From Verrucomicrobiia bacterium (lineage in GTDB: Bacteria; Verrucomicrobiota; Verrucomicrobiia; Limisphaerales; Pedosphaeraceae), in NCBI GenBank assembly GCA_036268055.1, contig DATAUW010000016.1, positions 124,001 through 188,000 of the forward strand: 64,000 nt of DNA. Reading direction: 5' to 3'. Below, piece after piece: positions 52,440-63,785 of the stretch. The notes below the pieces were generated by a model that did no database searches, was not told the DNA's origin, and saw nothing but the letters and a program-made list of their open reading frames with translations. Position 1 is the first letter of the stretch, and the number at the start of each line of letters is the position of its first letter. Made by a program: the position numbers and the translations under genes.

Positions 52440-52985
52440 ATGCCTAGCCAGTGGTTTGTCATTCATACTCTGTCCGGACAGGAACAGAAGGTTAAAGAAA
52501 GCATCGAAAAACGGATCAAGGCCGAAGAGATGGAAGAGTATATCCATGAGGTCCTGGTACCGATGGAAAAGGTTGTCGAAGTGCGCAACCAGAAGAAGAC
52601 GGTTTCGACGCGCAAACTTTGGCCCGGTTATGTGTTTGTGGACATGGCGCTGTTGGATGATAACAAGCGCATCATCGAGAAGCCCTGGTATTTCATCAAA
52701 GACACGCAAGGCGTGATCGGTTTTGTGGGTGATCCGCCAATGCCGACTCCGGCTGACGAAGTGGAGTCCATCAAGGCGCAGATTTCGGACTCGGAAGAGC
52801 GCGAGAAGCCGAAGGTTAATTTTGAAGTGGGCGAAACGATCAAGATCAACAATGGTCCGTTCCTCAACTTCAGCGGTGTGATTGAAGAAATCGAACCGGA
52901 TCGTGGCAAGTTGAAAGTGACCGTGAACATTTTCGGACGCAATACGCCGGTGGAACTGGAATATTGGCAGGTCGAAAAATCCTAA
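52440..52985 (+). CDS. nusG: transcription termination/antitermination factor NusG
   Basis: A protein of 181 residues. The NGN domain begins SQWFVIHTLSGQEQKVKESI and contains TRKLWPGYVFVDM; the KOW domain at the C terminus has FEVGETIKINNGPFLNFSGV. NusG binds RNA polymerase through the NGN domain and Rho or ribosomal S10 through the KOW domain. It lies between secE and rplK as in most bacteria. Confidence 0.97.
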   Translation: MPSQWFVIHTLSGQEQKVKESIEKRIKAEEMEEYIHEVLVPMEKVVEVRNQKKTVSTRKLWPGYVFVDMALLDDNKRIIEKPWYFIKDTQGVIGFVGDPPMPTPADEVESIKAQISDSEEREKPKVNFEVGETIKINNGPFLNFSGVIEEIEPDRGKLKVTVNIFGRNTPVELEYWQVEKS

Positions 52986-52994
52986 GAGAATTTT

Positions 52995-53420
52995 ATGGCA
53001 AAAAAAGTTACAGGACAGATTAAGTTGCAAATCCCGGCCGGGCAGGCCAATCCCGCCCCGCCCGTCGGCCCGGCGCTCGGTCAGCACGGCGTCAACATCA
53101 TGGCGTTTTGCAAAGAGTTCAACGCCGCGACCAAGGCGGATGCCGGTCTGGTGATTCCCGTGGTCATCACGGTATTCCAGGACAAATCGTTTACTTTCAT
53201 CACCAAGTCGCCACCCGCGTCCATCCTGCTCAAGAAAGCCGCCGGCATTACCTCCGGCTCCAAGACGCCGAATAAGGAAAAGGTCGGCAAAGTCACGCGC
53301 AAACAGGTCATGGACATTGTCAAGCTCAAGAGCAAAGACCTGAATTCCATTTCTGACGAAGCCAGCTTCCGCGTTGTCGCGGGCACGGCGCGCAGCATGG
53401 GCATTGACGTCGTGGGCTGA
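52995..53420 (+). CDS. rplK: 50S ribosomal protein L11
   Basis: A protein of 141 residues beginning [35 protein letters not shown], with [20 protein letters not shown] and the terminal [11 protein letters not shown]11 binds 23S rRNA at the GTPase centre. The next gene is not rplA but a small lipoprotein gene 17 bp downstream. Confidence 0.98.
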   Translation: MAKKVTGQIKLQIPAGQANPAPPVGPALGQHGVNIMAFCKEFNAATKADAGLVIPVVITVFQDKSFTFITKSPPASILLKKAAGITSGSKTPNKEKVGKVTRKQVMDIVKLKSKDLNSISDEASFRVVAGTARSMGIDVVG

Positions 53421-53437
53421 TTTTAATTGATCGTCGC

Positions 53438-53608
53438 ATGAAACCAACCATCAAAGGCCTGTGCGGGTTCGCCCTGCTCGGTTTGTTGTTAGCCGGTTGC
53501 ACCACCGGTCATGGTGGTTCATGCTGTGATGGCGGCTCGTGCGACGCCAAAACCGCGATGAAGCCCGCCGCAACTAATACCGTTTCAACCGTTCCAAGCA
53601 GTAAATAA
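53438..53608 (+). CDS. small Cys-rich lipoprotein between rplK and rplA
   Basis: The frame encodes 56 residues. A type II signal peptide with lipobox LLAGC (Cys 21; the segment FALLGLLLAGC) is followed by TTGHGGSCCDGGSCDAKTAM and a Thr/Pro/Ser-rich tail. The mature part has His and three further Cys close together, which may bind metal. No family recognised. It lies in the rplK-rplA gap (235 bp), 17 bp after rplK on the same strand, where no gene is normally found, and rplA starts 47 bp after it. Confidence 0.7.
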   Translation: MKPTIKGLCGFALLGLLLAGCTTGHGGSCCDGGSCDAKTAMKPAATNTVSTVPSSK

Positions 53609-53655
53609 TAAACCGCGGGAGAGCCTCAAAACTCGTTTGCACCGCAACACATTGA

Positions 53656-54363
53656 ATGCCAAAAAATCCAAGTAAAAGATATAAAAAGGCACTCGAGGCC
53701 GTGGATGCGAAAGTTTCCTACGCCCTTAAGAATGCCGTCGAAGTGCTGGCCAAATTTCCCAAGGCCAAGTTTAACGAAACCGTCGAAGTCGCGTTCAAGC
53801 TCGGCGTTGACCCCAAGCAATCCGACCAGATGGTTCGTGGCACGGTTCCGCTTCCTCACGGCAGCGGCAAGACCGTCAAAGTTTTGGTGTTCGCCAAGAA
53901 CGGTGCAGCGGCGGATGCCGCCAAAGCCGCTGGCGCTGAATTTGTCGGTTACGAAGAATTGATCAAGAAGTGCGTGGAAGGCTGGAACGACTTTGATGTC
54001 GCGATTGCCACGCCGGACGCGATGGTTGAAGTCCGCAAGCTCGGCAAAGTCCTCGGACCGCGCGGTTTGATGCCCAATCCGAAAACCGGCACTGTGACCG
54101 AAGACACCGCGAAAGCTGTGAAAGAAGTCAAAGCAGGCCGCGTGGAATTCAAGCTCGACAAAGCCGGCAATGTGCATGTGCCCATCGGCAAGGCGTCCTT
54201 CACTCCCGTTCAACTCGCGGAAAATGCCCGCGTGGTCATCGAAGCTGTTGCCAAGGCGCGTCCTGCGAGCGTCAAGGGCTCTTACTTGCAAAGTTGCACA
54301 CTTTCCGCTACCATGAGTCCTCCGGTGCGCATTGATGTGCGTGAGTTCCTGGCCACCGCTTAA
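53656..54363 (+). CDS. rplA: 50S ribosomal protein L1
   Basis: A protein of 235 residues with KRYKKALEAVDAKVSYALKN at the start, TPDAMVEVRKLGKVLGPRGL and MPNPKTGTVTEDTAKAV as expected for L1. L1 forms the mobile stalk at the E site and can repress its own operon by binding the mRNA. rplJ follows after 20 bp. Confidence 0.98.
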   Translation: MPKNPSKRYKKALEAVDAKVSYALKNAVEVLAKFPKAKFNETVEVAFKLGVDPKQSDQMVRGTVPLPHGSGKTVKVLVFAKNGAAADAAKAAGAEFVGYEELIKKCVEGWNDFDVAIATPDAMVEVRKLGKVLGPRGLMPNPKTGTVTEDTAKAVKEVKAGRVEFKLDKAGNVHVPIGKASFTPVQLAENARVVIEAVAKARPASVKGSYLQSCTLSATMSPPVRIDVREFLATA

Positions 54364-54383
54364 CCCCTAACTTTCCAGATCAC

Positions 54384-54896
54384 ATGCGTGCCGAAAAACA
54401 AAATCTTACTAAAGAATATCTGGCCCGGCTTAATGCCTCGCCCTTCTTCATCGTGGTGAATTATCAGGGCCTCAAAGTGGGTCCGATCACCGAACTGCGC
54501 AAACGCCTGCACAAGGCCGGCGCGGAGATTCACGTCGTCAAGAATTCGATTTTCCGCCTCGCGGCCAAAGAAGCCGGCGTTGCGGAATTGAATGGCTCGC
54601 TCGATGGCCAGGTTGCCGTGGTGACCGGCCAGCGCGACGTTTCTTCCGCCGCGAAAGTCGTGAAGACTTTCAACTCGGAATTTGAGAAACTCAAAGTCCG
54701 TTTCGGTTATTTGAACAATAACCGTTTAGAATCCACCGACCTCATGGCGCTGGCAGACTTGCCATCCATCGAAGTGTTGCGCGGCAAGTTCCTCGGCGTG
54801 TTGCAAGCCCCGGCGACCAAGCTCGTGGCCTTGTTGAACACTCCCGGAAGCCAGCTTGCGCGCGTGTTGCAGGCCCGGGTGGACAAAGGCGCATAA
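54384..54896 (+). CDS. rplJ: 50S ribosomal protein L10
   Basis: A protein of 170 residues with the L10 N-terminal domain (LTKEYLARLNASPFFIVVNY, QGLKVGPITELRKRL, HVVKNSIFRLAAKEAG) and the C-terminal helix that carries the L7/L12 dimers. L10 anchors the stalk. A 160-bp gap with two hairpins separates it from rplL. Confidence 0.97.
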   Translation: MRAEKQNLTKEYLARLNASPFFIVVNYQGLKVGPITELRKRLHKAGAEIHVVKNSIFRLAAKEAGVAELNGSLDGQVAVVTGQRDVSSAAKVVKTFNSEFEKLKVRFGYLNNNRLESTDLMALADLPSIEVLRGKFLGVLQAPATKLVALLNTPGSQLARVLQARVDKGA

Positions 54897-54907
54897 GCAA
54901 TTATATT

Positions 54908-54964
54908 GCGGGCCGCGATTGGCCCGCGAAAAGATTTCGCCATCGTTTTAAGCCAATGATGGCG
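54908..54964 (+). other. two hairpins between rplJ and rplL
   Basis: GCGGGCC-GCGATT-GGCCCGC (54908-54927) and CGCCATC/GATGGCG (54938-54964). Neither is followed by a T run, so they may be processing or regulatory structures of the mRNA rather than terminators. Confidence 0.5.
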
Positions 54965-55056
54965 GGAAAAACAACAACAACAAAGTAAATCGTCGGCTTG
55001 CTGGCAGTAAGCTTAATATATCTGCGGCCGCGGATGGCGACGAGACGAAAGGTAAC

Positions 55057-55446
55057 ATGGCTGAATTAGCATCACTCGTAGAACAACTCGGAAAATTGAC
55101 TGTAATCGAAACCGCTGAATTGGTGAAACAATTGGAAGCTGCCTGGGGCGTTACTGCCGCAGCTCCCGTTGCTGTCGCCGCTGCCGGTGGAGCCGCTGGT
55201 GGCGCTGCCGCCCCGGCCGCTGAAGCGAAGACCGCGTTCGACGTCATCCTCGTGTCCGCTCCGGCTGACAAGAAGATCGCCGTCATCAAGGTCGTCCGCG
55301 AAGTCAAGGCCGGCCTCGGTTTGGCCGAAGCCAAGACGCTCGTGGAAGGCGCTCCGAAGCCCGTGCTGGAAGGCGCGAACAAGGCCGACGCCGATGCCGC
55401 CAAGAAGAAGCTCGAAGAAGCTGGCGCCAAAGTCGAAGTCAAGTAA
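55057..55446 (+). CDS. rplL: 50S ribosomal protein L7/L12
   Basis: A protein of 129 residues: N-terminal dimerisation helices ([20 protein letters not shown]), Ala/Gly/Pro-rich hinge, and the C-terminal domain with [38 protein letters not shown] clear AAAGG ribosome-binding site precedes the ATG. It recruits translation factors to the ribosome in several copies. Confidence 0.98.
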   Translation: MAELASLVEQLGKLTVIETAELVKQLEAAWGVTAAAPVAVAAAGGAAGGAAAPAAEAKTAFDVILVSAPADKKIAVIKVVREVKAGLGLAEAKTLVEGAPKPVLEGANKADADAAKKKLEEAGAKVEVK

Positions 55447-55461
55447 TCAGTCGCTTTATCG

Positions 55462-55492
55462 GGGCGGCGGGTTTTTCCTGCCGCCCTGTTTT
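55462..55492 (+). terminator. terminator or attenuator between rplL and rpoB
   Basis: GGGCGGC (55462-55468) and GCCGCCC (55480-55486) followed by TGTTTT. Such partial terminators between rplL and rpoB lower rpoBC expression relative to the ribosomal genes in other bacteria. Confidence 0.7.
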
Positions 55493-55692
55493 GGCCTGTC
55501 GTCCGGTTCCGGCGGCCACTTGCAAATCGAGCCGGAAGAAGCAGATTATCAAAGTAAAAATTAACGAAGCCGCGCGAGCGGTTTTTGTCCGGCAAGTCTC
55601 TGTGAAATTGAACACAGGGTGCTTGCCTTGTGTCGTTTATTGAAAACAAAGGGTCTGGCGCCGTAGCCGGGCTAATATTGTAAAGGTCCAAA

Positions 55693-58600
55693 ATGCCATC
55701 GCGAGTAACTGAACGCATCAACTTCGGTAAGATCAAAGAAATCATCGCCCCGCCGAACCTGATCGAATTGCAAACCAATTCGTACAAGGAATTTCTGCAG
55801 GCGGAGATTGCCCCCTCCAAGCGCAAGAACCTTGGGCTGCAGGCGGTTTTCACCGAGGTCTTCCCCATCGAAAGTTACGATGGCAAATGCGTTCTCGATT
55901 TTCATAGCTACGAAATCGGCGAGCCGAAGCTCGACTGGCTCGAATGCCTGCGCGAAGGGTTGACCTTCGGCGCGCCCTTGTACGTCACCTTCCTGCTCAA
56001 GGAAGAAAAAGGCGCCAAGGAAGAAAAAGTTTTCATGGGCGAACTGCCGCTCATGACGCCGCAAGGCACGTTCGTCATCAACGGCGCCGAACGCGTTATT
56101 GTGAGCCAGTTGCATCGTTCGCCCGGTCTCGCGTTTGAAGAGACGCAGCATCCGAACGGCAAGAAACTTCATTCGTTTCGCATCATCCCGGACCGCGGTT
56201 CGTGGTATGAAGCGCAGTTCGACACCAGCGATTTGCTTTACGTTTATCTCGATCGTAAAAAACGCCGCCGCAAATTTTTGACGACGACGTTCTTCCGCGC
56301 CCTTGGTTATGGCTCGGATGCCGACATCCTCAAGCTGTTCTACGAGATCGAAGAATTGAGCGTAAAGGAAGCGGAAAAGCTCGAAGACTTGCAGAACAAG
56401 GTCTTGATCGAAGACGCGTTGGACAACGACAAGGGAATTGTTGTCGCCCGCGCTTTCGAGCCGCTGTCCAAAGCGGTCGTGAAACAGATTTCCGAACTGG
56501 GCATCACGAAGATCAAAGTCGTGGATACCACTTCGGACGAGGGGATCATCATCAAGTGCATGAAGAAAGATCCCGCGAAGAACGAGGAAGAAGCCCTCAA
56601 GGACATCTACCGCCGTTTGCGCCCTGGCGATCCGCCCACGGCCGCGAACGCTCGCGCGCTCATCAAGCGCCTGTTCTTCGATCCCAAGCGTTATGATTTG
56701 GGCCGCGTCGGTCGTTACAAGATCAACCAGAAACTTGGCATCAAGGGCGGCGATTCCCGCATCCTGACCAAGGAAGATCTCGTGGCTGCGACGAAATATT
56801 TGCTCCGCCTCAAAAAAGGCGAAGGCAGTCTTGATGATATTGACCATCTCGGCAGCCGCCGCGTCCGTACTGTTGGCGAATTGCTCGCGAACCAATGCCG
56901 CGTCGGTTTGGCCCGCACTGAGCGTCTCGTGAAAGAACGCATGACCTTGTTTGATCAAGGCATGGAAAGCATGGCGCCGCAGAAGCTTATCAATCCGAAA
57001 GCGCTCTCGGCGGTCATCCGCGATTTCTTTGGCCGGAGCCAGTTGTCGCAGTTCATGGATCAGATCAACCCGCTCGCCGAGCTTACCCACAAGCGCCGGT
57101 TGTCTGCGCTCGGACCTGGGGGTTTGTCGCGCGATCGTGCGGGCTTTGAGGTCCGCGACGTGCATCCTTCCCATTACGGACGCATCTGCCCGGTGGAAAC
57201 TCCGGAAGGCCCGAACATCGGTTTGATAGCGTCGCTCGCGACTTTTGCGCGCATCAATGATTTCGGTTTCCTCGAAACGCCGTATCGCAAAGTGGAAAAT
57301 GGCCGCGTGACCAACCATATTGATTACCTCACCGCCGACCGCGAAGAGACTTTCGTCGTCGCGCAGGCGAATGCCGTCATTGACGACAAAGGCCACTTCC
57401 TGACCGAGCGCGTCATGTGCCGCGGCAAGGGAGACTTCATTGACGTCGAACACAAAGACGTGGATTACATGGACGTGTCGCCCAAGCAGCTCGTCTCGGT
57501 CGCCGCGAGTTTAATTCCGTTCCTTGAGCATGACGATGCGAATCGCGCGCTCATGGGTTCAAACATGCAACGCCAGGCCGTGCCGCTGCTCATCACCGAG
57601 TCGCCGCTGGTCGCCACCGGTTTGGAAGATCGTGTTGCCAAGGATTCCCGCGCGGTCATCGTCGCGGAAGAAGCCGGCAAAGTCGCGTCCGTGCTCGGCA
57701 ACCAGGTCATCATCACTGCTGACGGAAAATTGCCCGAGACCAAGAAGAAATTGAAACACAGTCCCGAGAACGGAATTTACGTCTATCAGATCCGTAAATT
57801 CATGCGCTCGAACGCCGCCACCTGCATCAACCAGAAAATTCTGGTGAGCAAAGGCGAGACCGTGAAAAAAGGCCAGGTCATTGCCGACGGTCCTTGCACC
57901 CAGGGCGGAGAATTGGCGCTCGGCCGCAACGTGCTTTGCGCGTTCATGCCGTGGAATGGTTATAACTTTGAGGATGCCATCCTCATCAGCGAACGCATCG
58001 TGAAGGACGACATCTTTACCTCGATTCACATTGATGAATTCGAAGTGGGTGCTCGCGACACGAAACTCGGACCGGAAGAAATCACGCGCGACATCCCGAA
58101 CCTCGGCGATGAAGCGTTGAAGAACCTCGGGCCCGACGGCGTCATCCGCGTCGGCGCGGAAGTCAAACCCGGCGACATCCTTGTCGGCAAGATCACGCCC
58201 AAGAGCGAGACGGAATTGGCCCCGGAAGAACGCCTCCTGCGCGCCATCTTCGGTGAAAAAGCCGCGGACGTAAAAGACACTTCTCTGAAAGTTCCCTCGG
58301 GCACTTACGGCATCGTCATGGACGTGAAAGTTTCCGCAAAAAAAGAAGCGGACCAAAACGCCAAGGCGGTTGTCTCTGAAGAGAAGCGCCATTCCAAAGA
58401 AGTGGAAGAAGAGCATCGCAAGAAGACGGAAGAATTGCGCGAGCAACTGACGGAAGCGTTGAGCAATATTTTGCTCGGCGAAAAAATTCCGCTCGACGTG
58501 GTGAATTCCGAGACCGGCGAAATCATCATCCCGGCGAACCGCAAGATCACCAAGACACTGTTGCGCAAACTCGCGACGGTCTATGATCGCATTGAAATTG

Positions 58601-59508
58601 ATCCCTCGCCCATCCGCAACAAGATCAATGAAATCATCGGCAGCTTCAAAAAGAAATTTGACGACTTGCAGATGCAGTACGACGAAGAAATCGAGCGCGC
58701 GGAATCCGGCGACGGTGTGGATACCGGCATCATCAAATCGGTCAAGGTCTATATCGCCTCCAAGCGCAAGCTTTCGGTCGGTGACAAAATGGCTGGACGC
58801 CACGGCAATAAAGGTGTCGTCGCCAAGATCGTGGCGGAAGAAGACATGCCGTTTCTCGAAAACGGAAACCCGGTGGACATCGTCCTGAACCCGCTCGGCG
58901 TGCCTTCGCGCATGAACGTCGGCCAGGTATTGGAAACGCACTTGGGTTGGGCCGCAAAACTGTTGGGTCTCAAGTTCGCGACGCCCGTCTTCGACGGCAT
59001 CAAGGAAAAAGAGATTCGCGGTTACCTCAAGGAAGCCGGTTTGCCGGAGCACGCCAAGATCAAGCTGATTGATGGCCGCACGGGAACCATCTTCGACCAG
59101 GAAATCGTCGTGGGTTATATTTACATGATGAAGCTGGGTCACTTGGTGGCCGACAAGATTCATGCCCGCGCAGTTGGACCTTATTCGCTCGTTACCCAGC
59201 AACCGCTGGGCGGCAAGGCGCAATACGGCGGCCAGCGCTTCGGCGAAATGGAAGTGTGGGCAATGGAAGCGTACGGCGCAGCCTACACACTCCAGGAATT
59301 GCTCACTGTCAAATCCGACGACGTGCAGGGCCGCACCCGGATCTACGAAAGCATCGTCAAAGGCGACAACAGCCTGGAAGCCGGCGTGCCGGAATCCTTC
59401 AACGTGCTTGTGAAAGAAATGCAGTCACTGGGCCTGGATGTGAAAGTCGGATATTCCAATCCGATTGATCAACCGGCTGAAGGCAGCACGGCTTTGACGG
59501 CAATCTAA
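55693..59508 (+). CDS. rpoB: DNA-directed RNA polymerase subunit beta
   Basis: A protein of 1271 residues. The rifampicin region reads [40 protein letters not shown], close to the sensitive consensus. [55 protein letters not shown] and the C-terminal [20 protein letters not shown] are all intact. It is the beta subunit of the core enzyme. rpoC follows after 53 bp. Confidence 0.99.
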   Translation: MPSRVTERINFGKIKEIIAPPNLIELQTNSYKEFLQAEIAPSKRKNLGLQAVFTEVFPIESYDGKCVLDFHSYEIGEPKLDWLECLREGLTFGAPLYVTFLLKEEKGAKEEKVFMGELPLMTPQGTFVINGAERVIVSQLHRSPGLAFEETQHPNGKKLHSFRIIPDRGSWYEAQFDTSDLLYVYLDRKKRRRKFLTTTFFRALGYGSDADILKLFYEIEELSVKEAEKLEDLQNKVLIEDALDNDKGIVVARAFEPLSKAVVKQISELGITKIKVVDTTSDEGIIIKCMKKDPAKNEEEALKDIYRRLRPGDPPTAANARALIKRLFFDPKRYDLGRVGRYKINQKLGIKGGDSRILTKEDLVAATKYLLRLKKGEGSLDDIDHLGSRRVRTVGELLANQCRVGLARTERLVKERMTLFDQGMESMAPQKLINPKALSAVIRDFFGRSQLSQFMDQINPLAELTHKRRLSALGPGGLSRDRAGFEVRDVHPSHYGRICPVETPEGPNIGLIASLATFARINDFGFLETPYRKVENGRVTNHIDYLTADREETFVVAQANAVIDDKGHFLTERVMCRGKGDFIDVEHKDVDYMDVSPKQLVSVAASLIPFLEHDDANRALMGSNMQRQAVPLLITESPLVATGLEDRVAKDSRAVIVAEEAGKVASVLGNQVIITADGKLPETKKKLKHSPENGIYVYQIRKFMRSNAATCINQKILVSKGETVKKGQVIADGPCTQGGELALGRNVLCAFMPWNGYNFEDAILISERIVKDDIFTSIHIDEFEVGARDTKLGPEEITRDIPNLGDEALKNLGPDGVIRVGAEVKPGDILVGKITPKSETELAPEERLLRAIFGEKAADVKDTSLKVPSGTYGIVMDVKVSAKKEADQNAKAVVSEEKRHSKEVEEEHRKKTEELREQLTEALSNILLGEKIPLDVVNSETGEIIIPANRKITKTLLRKLATVYDRIEIDPSPIRNKINEIIGSFKKKFDDLQMQYDEEIERAESGDGVDTGIIKSVKVYIASKRKLSVGDKMAGRHGNKGVVAKIVAEEDMPFLENGNPVDIVLNPLGVPSRMNVGQVLETHLGWAAKLLGLKFATPVFDGIKEKEIRGYLKEAGLPEHAKIKLIDGRTGTIFDQEIVVGYIYMMKLGHLVADKIHARAVGPYSLVTQQPLGGKAQYGGQRFGEMEVWAMEAYGAAYTLQELLTVKSDDVQGRTRIYESIVKGDNSLEAGVPESFNVLVKEMQSLGLDVKVGYSNPIDQPAEGSTALTAI

Positions 59509-59561
59509 AACTTTTAACGCAGTAAATTTTAGGGCGGGCAGCCGCCATCTTTAACAATAGT

Positions 59562-62500
59562 ATGATTAGCACTAAAGAAAACGCACGCGAGTTACTTGGG
59601 TTGGACAAAGTGAACCAGGTGGAATATGTCGCGATCTCGGTCGCGTCACCGGAAGCCATCCGTTCCTGGTCCAAGGGTGAAGTAAAAAACCCCGAGACCA
59701 TCAACTACCGCACGTTCAAGCCGGAAAAGGGCGGCTTGTTTTGCGAACGCATTTTCGGTCCTGTCAAGGATTGGGAATGCTCCTGCGGAAAGTATAAACG
59801 CATCAAGCATCGCGGCGTGGTCTGCGATCGTTGCGGCGTCGAAGTGACGCTTGCCCGCGTTCGCCGTGAACGCATGGGCCACATCGAACTCGCCGTTCCC
59901 GTCTCGCACATCTGGTTCTTCAAGTGCATGCCCGCGCGTATCGGCCTCGTGCTCGATATGACCGCGCGCAATCTCGAGCGCGTCATCTATTATGAGGATT
60001 ACATGGTGATTGATCCCATGTCCACGCCGCTCAAAGAGCATCAACTTTTAAGCGAAATGGAGTACCGTGAAGCGCGCGAAACCTACGGCGCGGAAGCATT
60101 CGTCGCCAAGATGGGCGCGGAAGCCGTTCGCGAAGCGATGGCCCGCGTGAATCTTTCGGCACAGATTGATAAGCTCCAAATCAACATGACCGAAACCAAG
60201 AGCAAACAAATCCGCAAAAAAATCGCCAAGCGCATCAAGCTTCTTCAGGGCTTGCTCTCGTCCAAGAGCCGTCCCGAATGGATGATCCTCACGGTGCTGC
60301 CGGTGATTCCTCCCGACCTGCGCCCGCTCGTTCCGCTCGAAGGCGGACGTTTCGCGACGTCAGATTTGAACGACCTCTATCGCCGCGTCATTAACCGCAA
60401 TAACCGGTTGAAAAATTTGCTCCAACTCAAGACGCCGGAAGTCATCATCCGCAACGAAAAACGCATGTTGCAGGAAGCCGTTGACGCCTTGTTTGACAAT
60501 GGCCGCCACGGTCGCGCTGTCACCGGCGCCGGCAATCGCTCGCTGAAATCCTTGAGCGATATGCTCAAGGGCAAGAGCGGCCGTTTCCGTCAGAACCTGC
60601 TCGGCAAACGCGTGGATTACTCGGGCCGTTCCGTCATCGTCATCGGTCCTGAATTAAAACTCAACCAATGCGGTCTGCCCAAGAAGATGGCGCTCGTTTT
60701 GTTCGAGCCATTCATTATCCGCCGCTTGAAAGAGCTTGGCTACGTCCACACCGTTCGTTCGGCCAAGAAAATGATCGAGCGCCAGACCACGGAAGTGTGG
60801 GACATCCTCGAAGAAGTCACCAAAGGCCACTCGGTGTTGCTTAACCGTGCGCCGACGCTGCATCGTTTGTCCGTCCAAGCCTTCGAGCCGATCCTCATCG
60901 AAGGCGAAGCGATCCGTATTCATCCGCTCGTCTGCACCGCCTATAACGCGGACTTCGACGGCGACCAGATGGCCGTGCACGTTCCGCTTTCTGTGGAAGC
61001 GCAGATGGAAGCGCGCATGCTCATGATGGCGCCGAACAACATCTTCAGTCCGTCCAGCGGCAAGCCGATCATCACGCCCACGCAGGACATCACACTCGGT
61101 TGCTATTATGTGACCGCTGAACCCCGCGGCAACAACGCGACCAACACCGGCCGCAAACTTTTCGGCAACAAAGACGAAGTCGTCTTCGCCTACGCCGACG
61201 GCGCCGTCAACACGCACGAAAAAATCCGCCTCGCCAATCCCGATTACGGCGTCAAAACCGAATACGGTGATGCTGACAAGAAGGTCATCGAGACCACGGT
61301 TGGCCGCGTTATCTTCAGCGAAATTTGGCCGCCGGAAATGGGTTTCCCGAACCGCGTGGTCGGCAAGTCGCAACTTGGCGATCTCATTTGGAAGTGCTAC
61401 AAGATTTGTGGCCACGAAAAGACTGTCATCATGCTCGACCGCCTCAAGGAACTTGGCTTCCGTGAAGCGACCCGCGCCGGTGTGTCCATCGGTATTGACG
61501 ACATGATCATCCCGAAGGAAAAGGGCCAGGAAATCGCCGCCGCGCAAAAGCAGATCGCGGAAGTCGAAAAACAATATCGCAAAGGTGTCATCACCCCCGG
61601 CGAGCGCTACAACAAGATCGTGGATATCTGGACGCATTGCACCGACCAGATCGCGAACGTCATGCTCGCGACCCTCGGCAACAACCAGGGCAAGCAGGAA
61701 TACAATCCTGTTTCGCTGATGGTGGATTCCGGCGCGCGCGGCAATCGCCAGCAGGTTCGCCAGTTGGCCGGTGTCCGCGGTTTGATGGCCAAGCCCTCCG
61801 GCGACATCATCGAAAAACCGATTCTTTCCAACTTCCGTGAAGGTCTTACGGTGCTGGAATATTTCATCTCGACGCACGGCGCCCGCAAAGGCCTTGCCGA
61901 TACGGCGCTCAAGACCGCCGACTCCGGTTACATGACTCGCAAGCTCGTGGACGTGGCTCAGGACGTCATCATCCGCGATCGCGATTGCGGCACGACCAAC
62001 GGCATCTGGGTCCAGGCGATTTACGAAGGCGAAGACGAAGTCGTCAAGCTCAGCGAACGCCTTGTCGGACGCTTCTCTTGCGACGACATTCATAACCCGA
62101 CGAACCCGAAGGAAGTGTTCGCGCATTCCAACGAAGAGATTGACGAAATCAAAGCCAAGCGGATTGACACCGCTGGCATTGACCGCATCAAGATCCGTTC
62201 AGTGCTCACTTGCGAAAGCAAGCACGGCGTTTGCGTTTGCTGCTATGGCCGCAATCTCGCGACCGGCGGCCTCGTCAAGCTTGGTGAAGCGACCGGCATC
62301 ATCGCCGCGCAATCCATCGGCGAGCCCGGCACACAGCTCACCATGCGCACGTTCCATATCGGTGGCACGGCGTCGCAGGTGTTCAAGCAGCCGCAGATCA
62401 AGTCCAAGCACGAAGGCACCATTCGCTACAACGAACTGCGCCTCGTGCAACTCGAAGACGGCAACAACATCGTCCTCAACAAAAACGGTTCCATCTCCAT

Positions 62501-63695
62501 CATGGATGATGATGGCCGCGAAGTGGAGACGCACAATCTCGTCATCGGCTCGGTCATCTCCGTGCAGAACAATGGCCGCGTGAAGAAGGGCGAAGCGTTC
62601 GTTGAATGGGATCCGTACAACGTCCCCGTGCTTTCGGAAAAAGCGGGCCGCGTGAAGTTCCACGACATCATCGAAGGTGTCACCATGAAACAGGAAGTGG
62701 ACGATACCACCGGCCAGGAAGCGATGGTCGTCATCGAGCACAAGGAAGATTTGCATCCGCAGATCGTCATCACCGATGAAAAAGGTGAAGCGCTCGCGAA
62801 CTATCCGATTCCTTCCGGCGCGCACATCGTCGTGAACTCGGGCGACAAAATTGTCGCCGGCACGTTGATGGCGAAAACGCCGCGCAAACAATCCAAGACG
62901 AAAGACATCACCGGCGGTCTCCCGCGCGTGGCTGAATTGTTCGAGGCTCGCCGTCCGAAAGACGCCGCGGAAATCTCGAAGATTGACGGCGTGGTGGACT
63001 TCGGACCGAGCGTGCGCGGTAAGCGTTGTATTCTCATCAAGAACACGCAGACCAACGTGGAAGAGGAACATCTAATCCCCATCGGCAAACACGTCATCGT
63101 CTTCAAGGGCGACTATGTGAAGAAGGGCCAGCAGTTGACTGAAGGCCCGGTTGATCCGCATGAAATTCTGGACATCTGCGGACCCCAGGAATTGCAGGAA
63201 CATTTGGTCAACGAAGTGCAGGAAGTTTATCGTCTGCAAGGCGTGACGATCAATGACAAGCACATCGAGATCATCGTGCGTCAGATGCTACGCAAGGTGC
63301 GCATCACCGAGCCCGCTGACACCACCTTCCTGTGGGGCGAACAGATTGACAAGATCGCGTTCGAAGAAGAAAATGCGCGCGTCGAAAAAATGGGCGGCAA
63401 ACCCGCGGAAGCCCAACCCGTGCTGCTCGGCATCACGAAGGCTTCACTGGAGACCGAAAGTTTCCTCAGCGCGGCTTCCTTCCAGGACACCACGCGCGTC
63501 CTCACCGAGGCGGCCACGCTCGCCAAGGTGGATTATCTCCACGGTTTCAAGGAAAATGTGATCATGGGTCACATCATTCCGGCAGGCACGGGTTATGATT
63601 ATCATCGCAAAGTTCAACTGAAACATTTGGTTGAATTGGAAGAAGAACCGGCCCCGGAACCCGCGTTATTAACGGAGAATCCGCTCGCCAGTTAA
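59562..63695 (+). CDS. rpoC: DNA-directed RNA polymerase subunit beta'
   Basis: A protein of 1377 residues. Zinc site 1 is [20 protein letters not shown]; the catalytic loop is [17 protein letters not shown] (three Asp holding Mg2+); the second zinc site includes [18 protein letters not shown]; the trigger-loop region is near [18 protein letters not shown]. The C terminus ends in an acidic Pro-rich tail. It forms the active centre with the beta subunit. A promoter for rpsL lies in the 90 bp after it. Confidence 0.99.
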   Translation: MISTKENARELLGLDKVNQVEYVAISVASPEAIRSWSKGEVKNPETINYRTFKPEKGGLFCERIFGPVKDWECSCGKYKRIKHRGVVCDRCGVEVTLARVRRERMGHIELAVPVSHIWFFKCMPARIGLVLDMTARNLERVIYYEDYMVIDPMSTPLKEHQLLSEMEYREARETYGAEAFVAKMGAEAVREAMARVNLSAQIDKLQINMTETKSKQIRKKIAKRIKLLQGLLSSKSRPEWMILTVLPVIPPDLRPLVPLEGGRFATSDLNDLYRRVINRNNRLKNLLQLKTPEVIIRNEKRMLQEAVDALFDNGRHGRAVTGAGNRSLKSLSDMLKGKSGRFRQNLLGKRVDYSGRSVIVIGPELKLNQCGLPKKMALVLFEPFIIRRLKELGYVHTVRSAKKMIERQTTEVWDILEEVTKGHSVLLNRAPTLHRLSVQAFEPILIEGEAIRIHPLVCTAYNADFDGDQMAVHVPLSVEAQMEARMLMMAPNNIFSPSSGKPIITPTQDITLGCYYVTAEPRGNNATNTGRKLFGNKDEVVFAYADGAVNTHEKIRLANPDYGVKTEYGDADKKVIETTVGRVIFSEIWPPEMGFPNRVVGKSQLGDLIWKCYKICGHEKTVIMLDRLKELGFREATRAGVSIGIDDMIIPKEKGQEIAAAQKQIAEVEKQYRKGVITPGERYNKIVDIWTHCTDQIANVMLATLGNNQGKQEYNPVSLMVDSGARGNRQQVRQLAGVRGLMAKPSGDIIEKPILSNFREGLTVLEYFISTHGARKGLADTALKTADSGYMTRKLVDVAQDVIIRDRDCGTTNGIWVQAIYEGEDEVVKLSERLVGRFSCDDIHNPTNPKEVFAHSNEEIDEIKAKRIDTAGIDRIKIRSVLTCESKHGVCVCCYGRNLATGGLVKLGEATGIIAAQSIGEPGTQLTMRTFHIGGTASQVFKQPQIKSKHEGTIRYNELRLVQLEDGNNIVLNKNGSISIMDDDGREVETHNLVIGSVISVQNNGRVKKGEAFVEWDPYNVPVLSEKAGRVKFHDIIEGVTMKQEVDDTTGQEAMVVIEHKEDLHPQIVITDEKGEALANYPIPSGAHIVVNSGDKIVAGTLMAKTPRKQSKTKDITGGLPRVAELFEARRPKDAAEISKIDGVVDFGPSVRGKRCILIKNTQTNVEEEHLIPIGKHVIVFKGDYVKKGQQLTEGPVDPHEILDICGPQELQEHLVNEVQEVYRLQGVTINDKHIEIIVRQMLRKVRITEPADTTFLWGEQIDKIAFEEENARVEKMGGKPAEAQPVLLGITKASLETESFLSAASFQDTTRVLTEAATLAKVDYLHGFKENVIMGHIIPAGTGYDYHRKVQLKHLVELEEEPAPEPALLTENPLAS

Positions 63696-63712
63696 AAAAA
63701 GTGAAATAAAAG

Positions 63713-63740
63713 TTGCAACACAAAATAGTTTTGATATTAT
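63713..63740 (+). promoter_or_regulatory. promoter of rpsL
   Basis: TTGCAA (63713-63718), 16-bp spacer and TATTAT (63735-63740), about 46 bp upstream of the rpsL ATG. It would allow the next ribosomal operon to be expressed apart from rpoBC. Confidence 0.6.
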
Positions 63741-63785
63741 CCGCGCTCCGTTTCCCTGATTACTGGGAGCGACGCAAAAGCTGAA

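Noticed and set aside
54908-54964. Terminator between rplJ and rplL
   Set aside because: Two clear hairpins but no T run after either.
55672-59223. Long antisense frames over rpoB
   Set aside because: rpoB is certain and continuous; the antisense frames follow from its codon composition.
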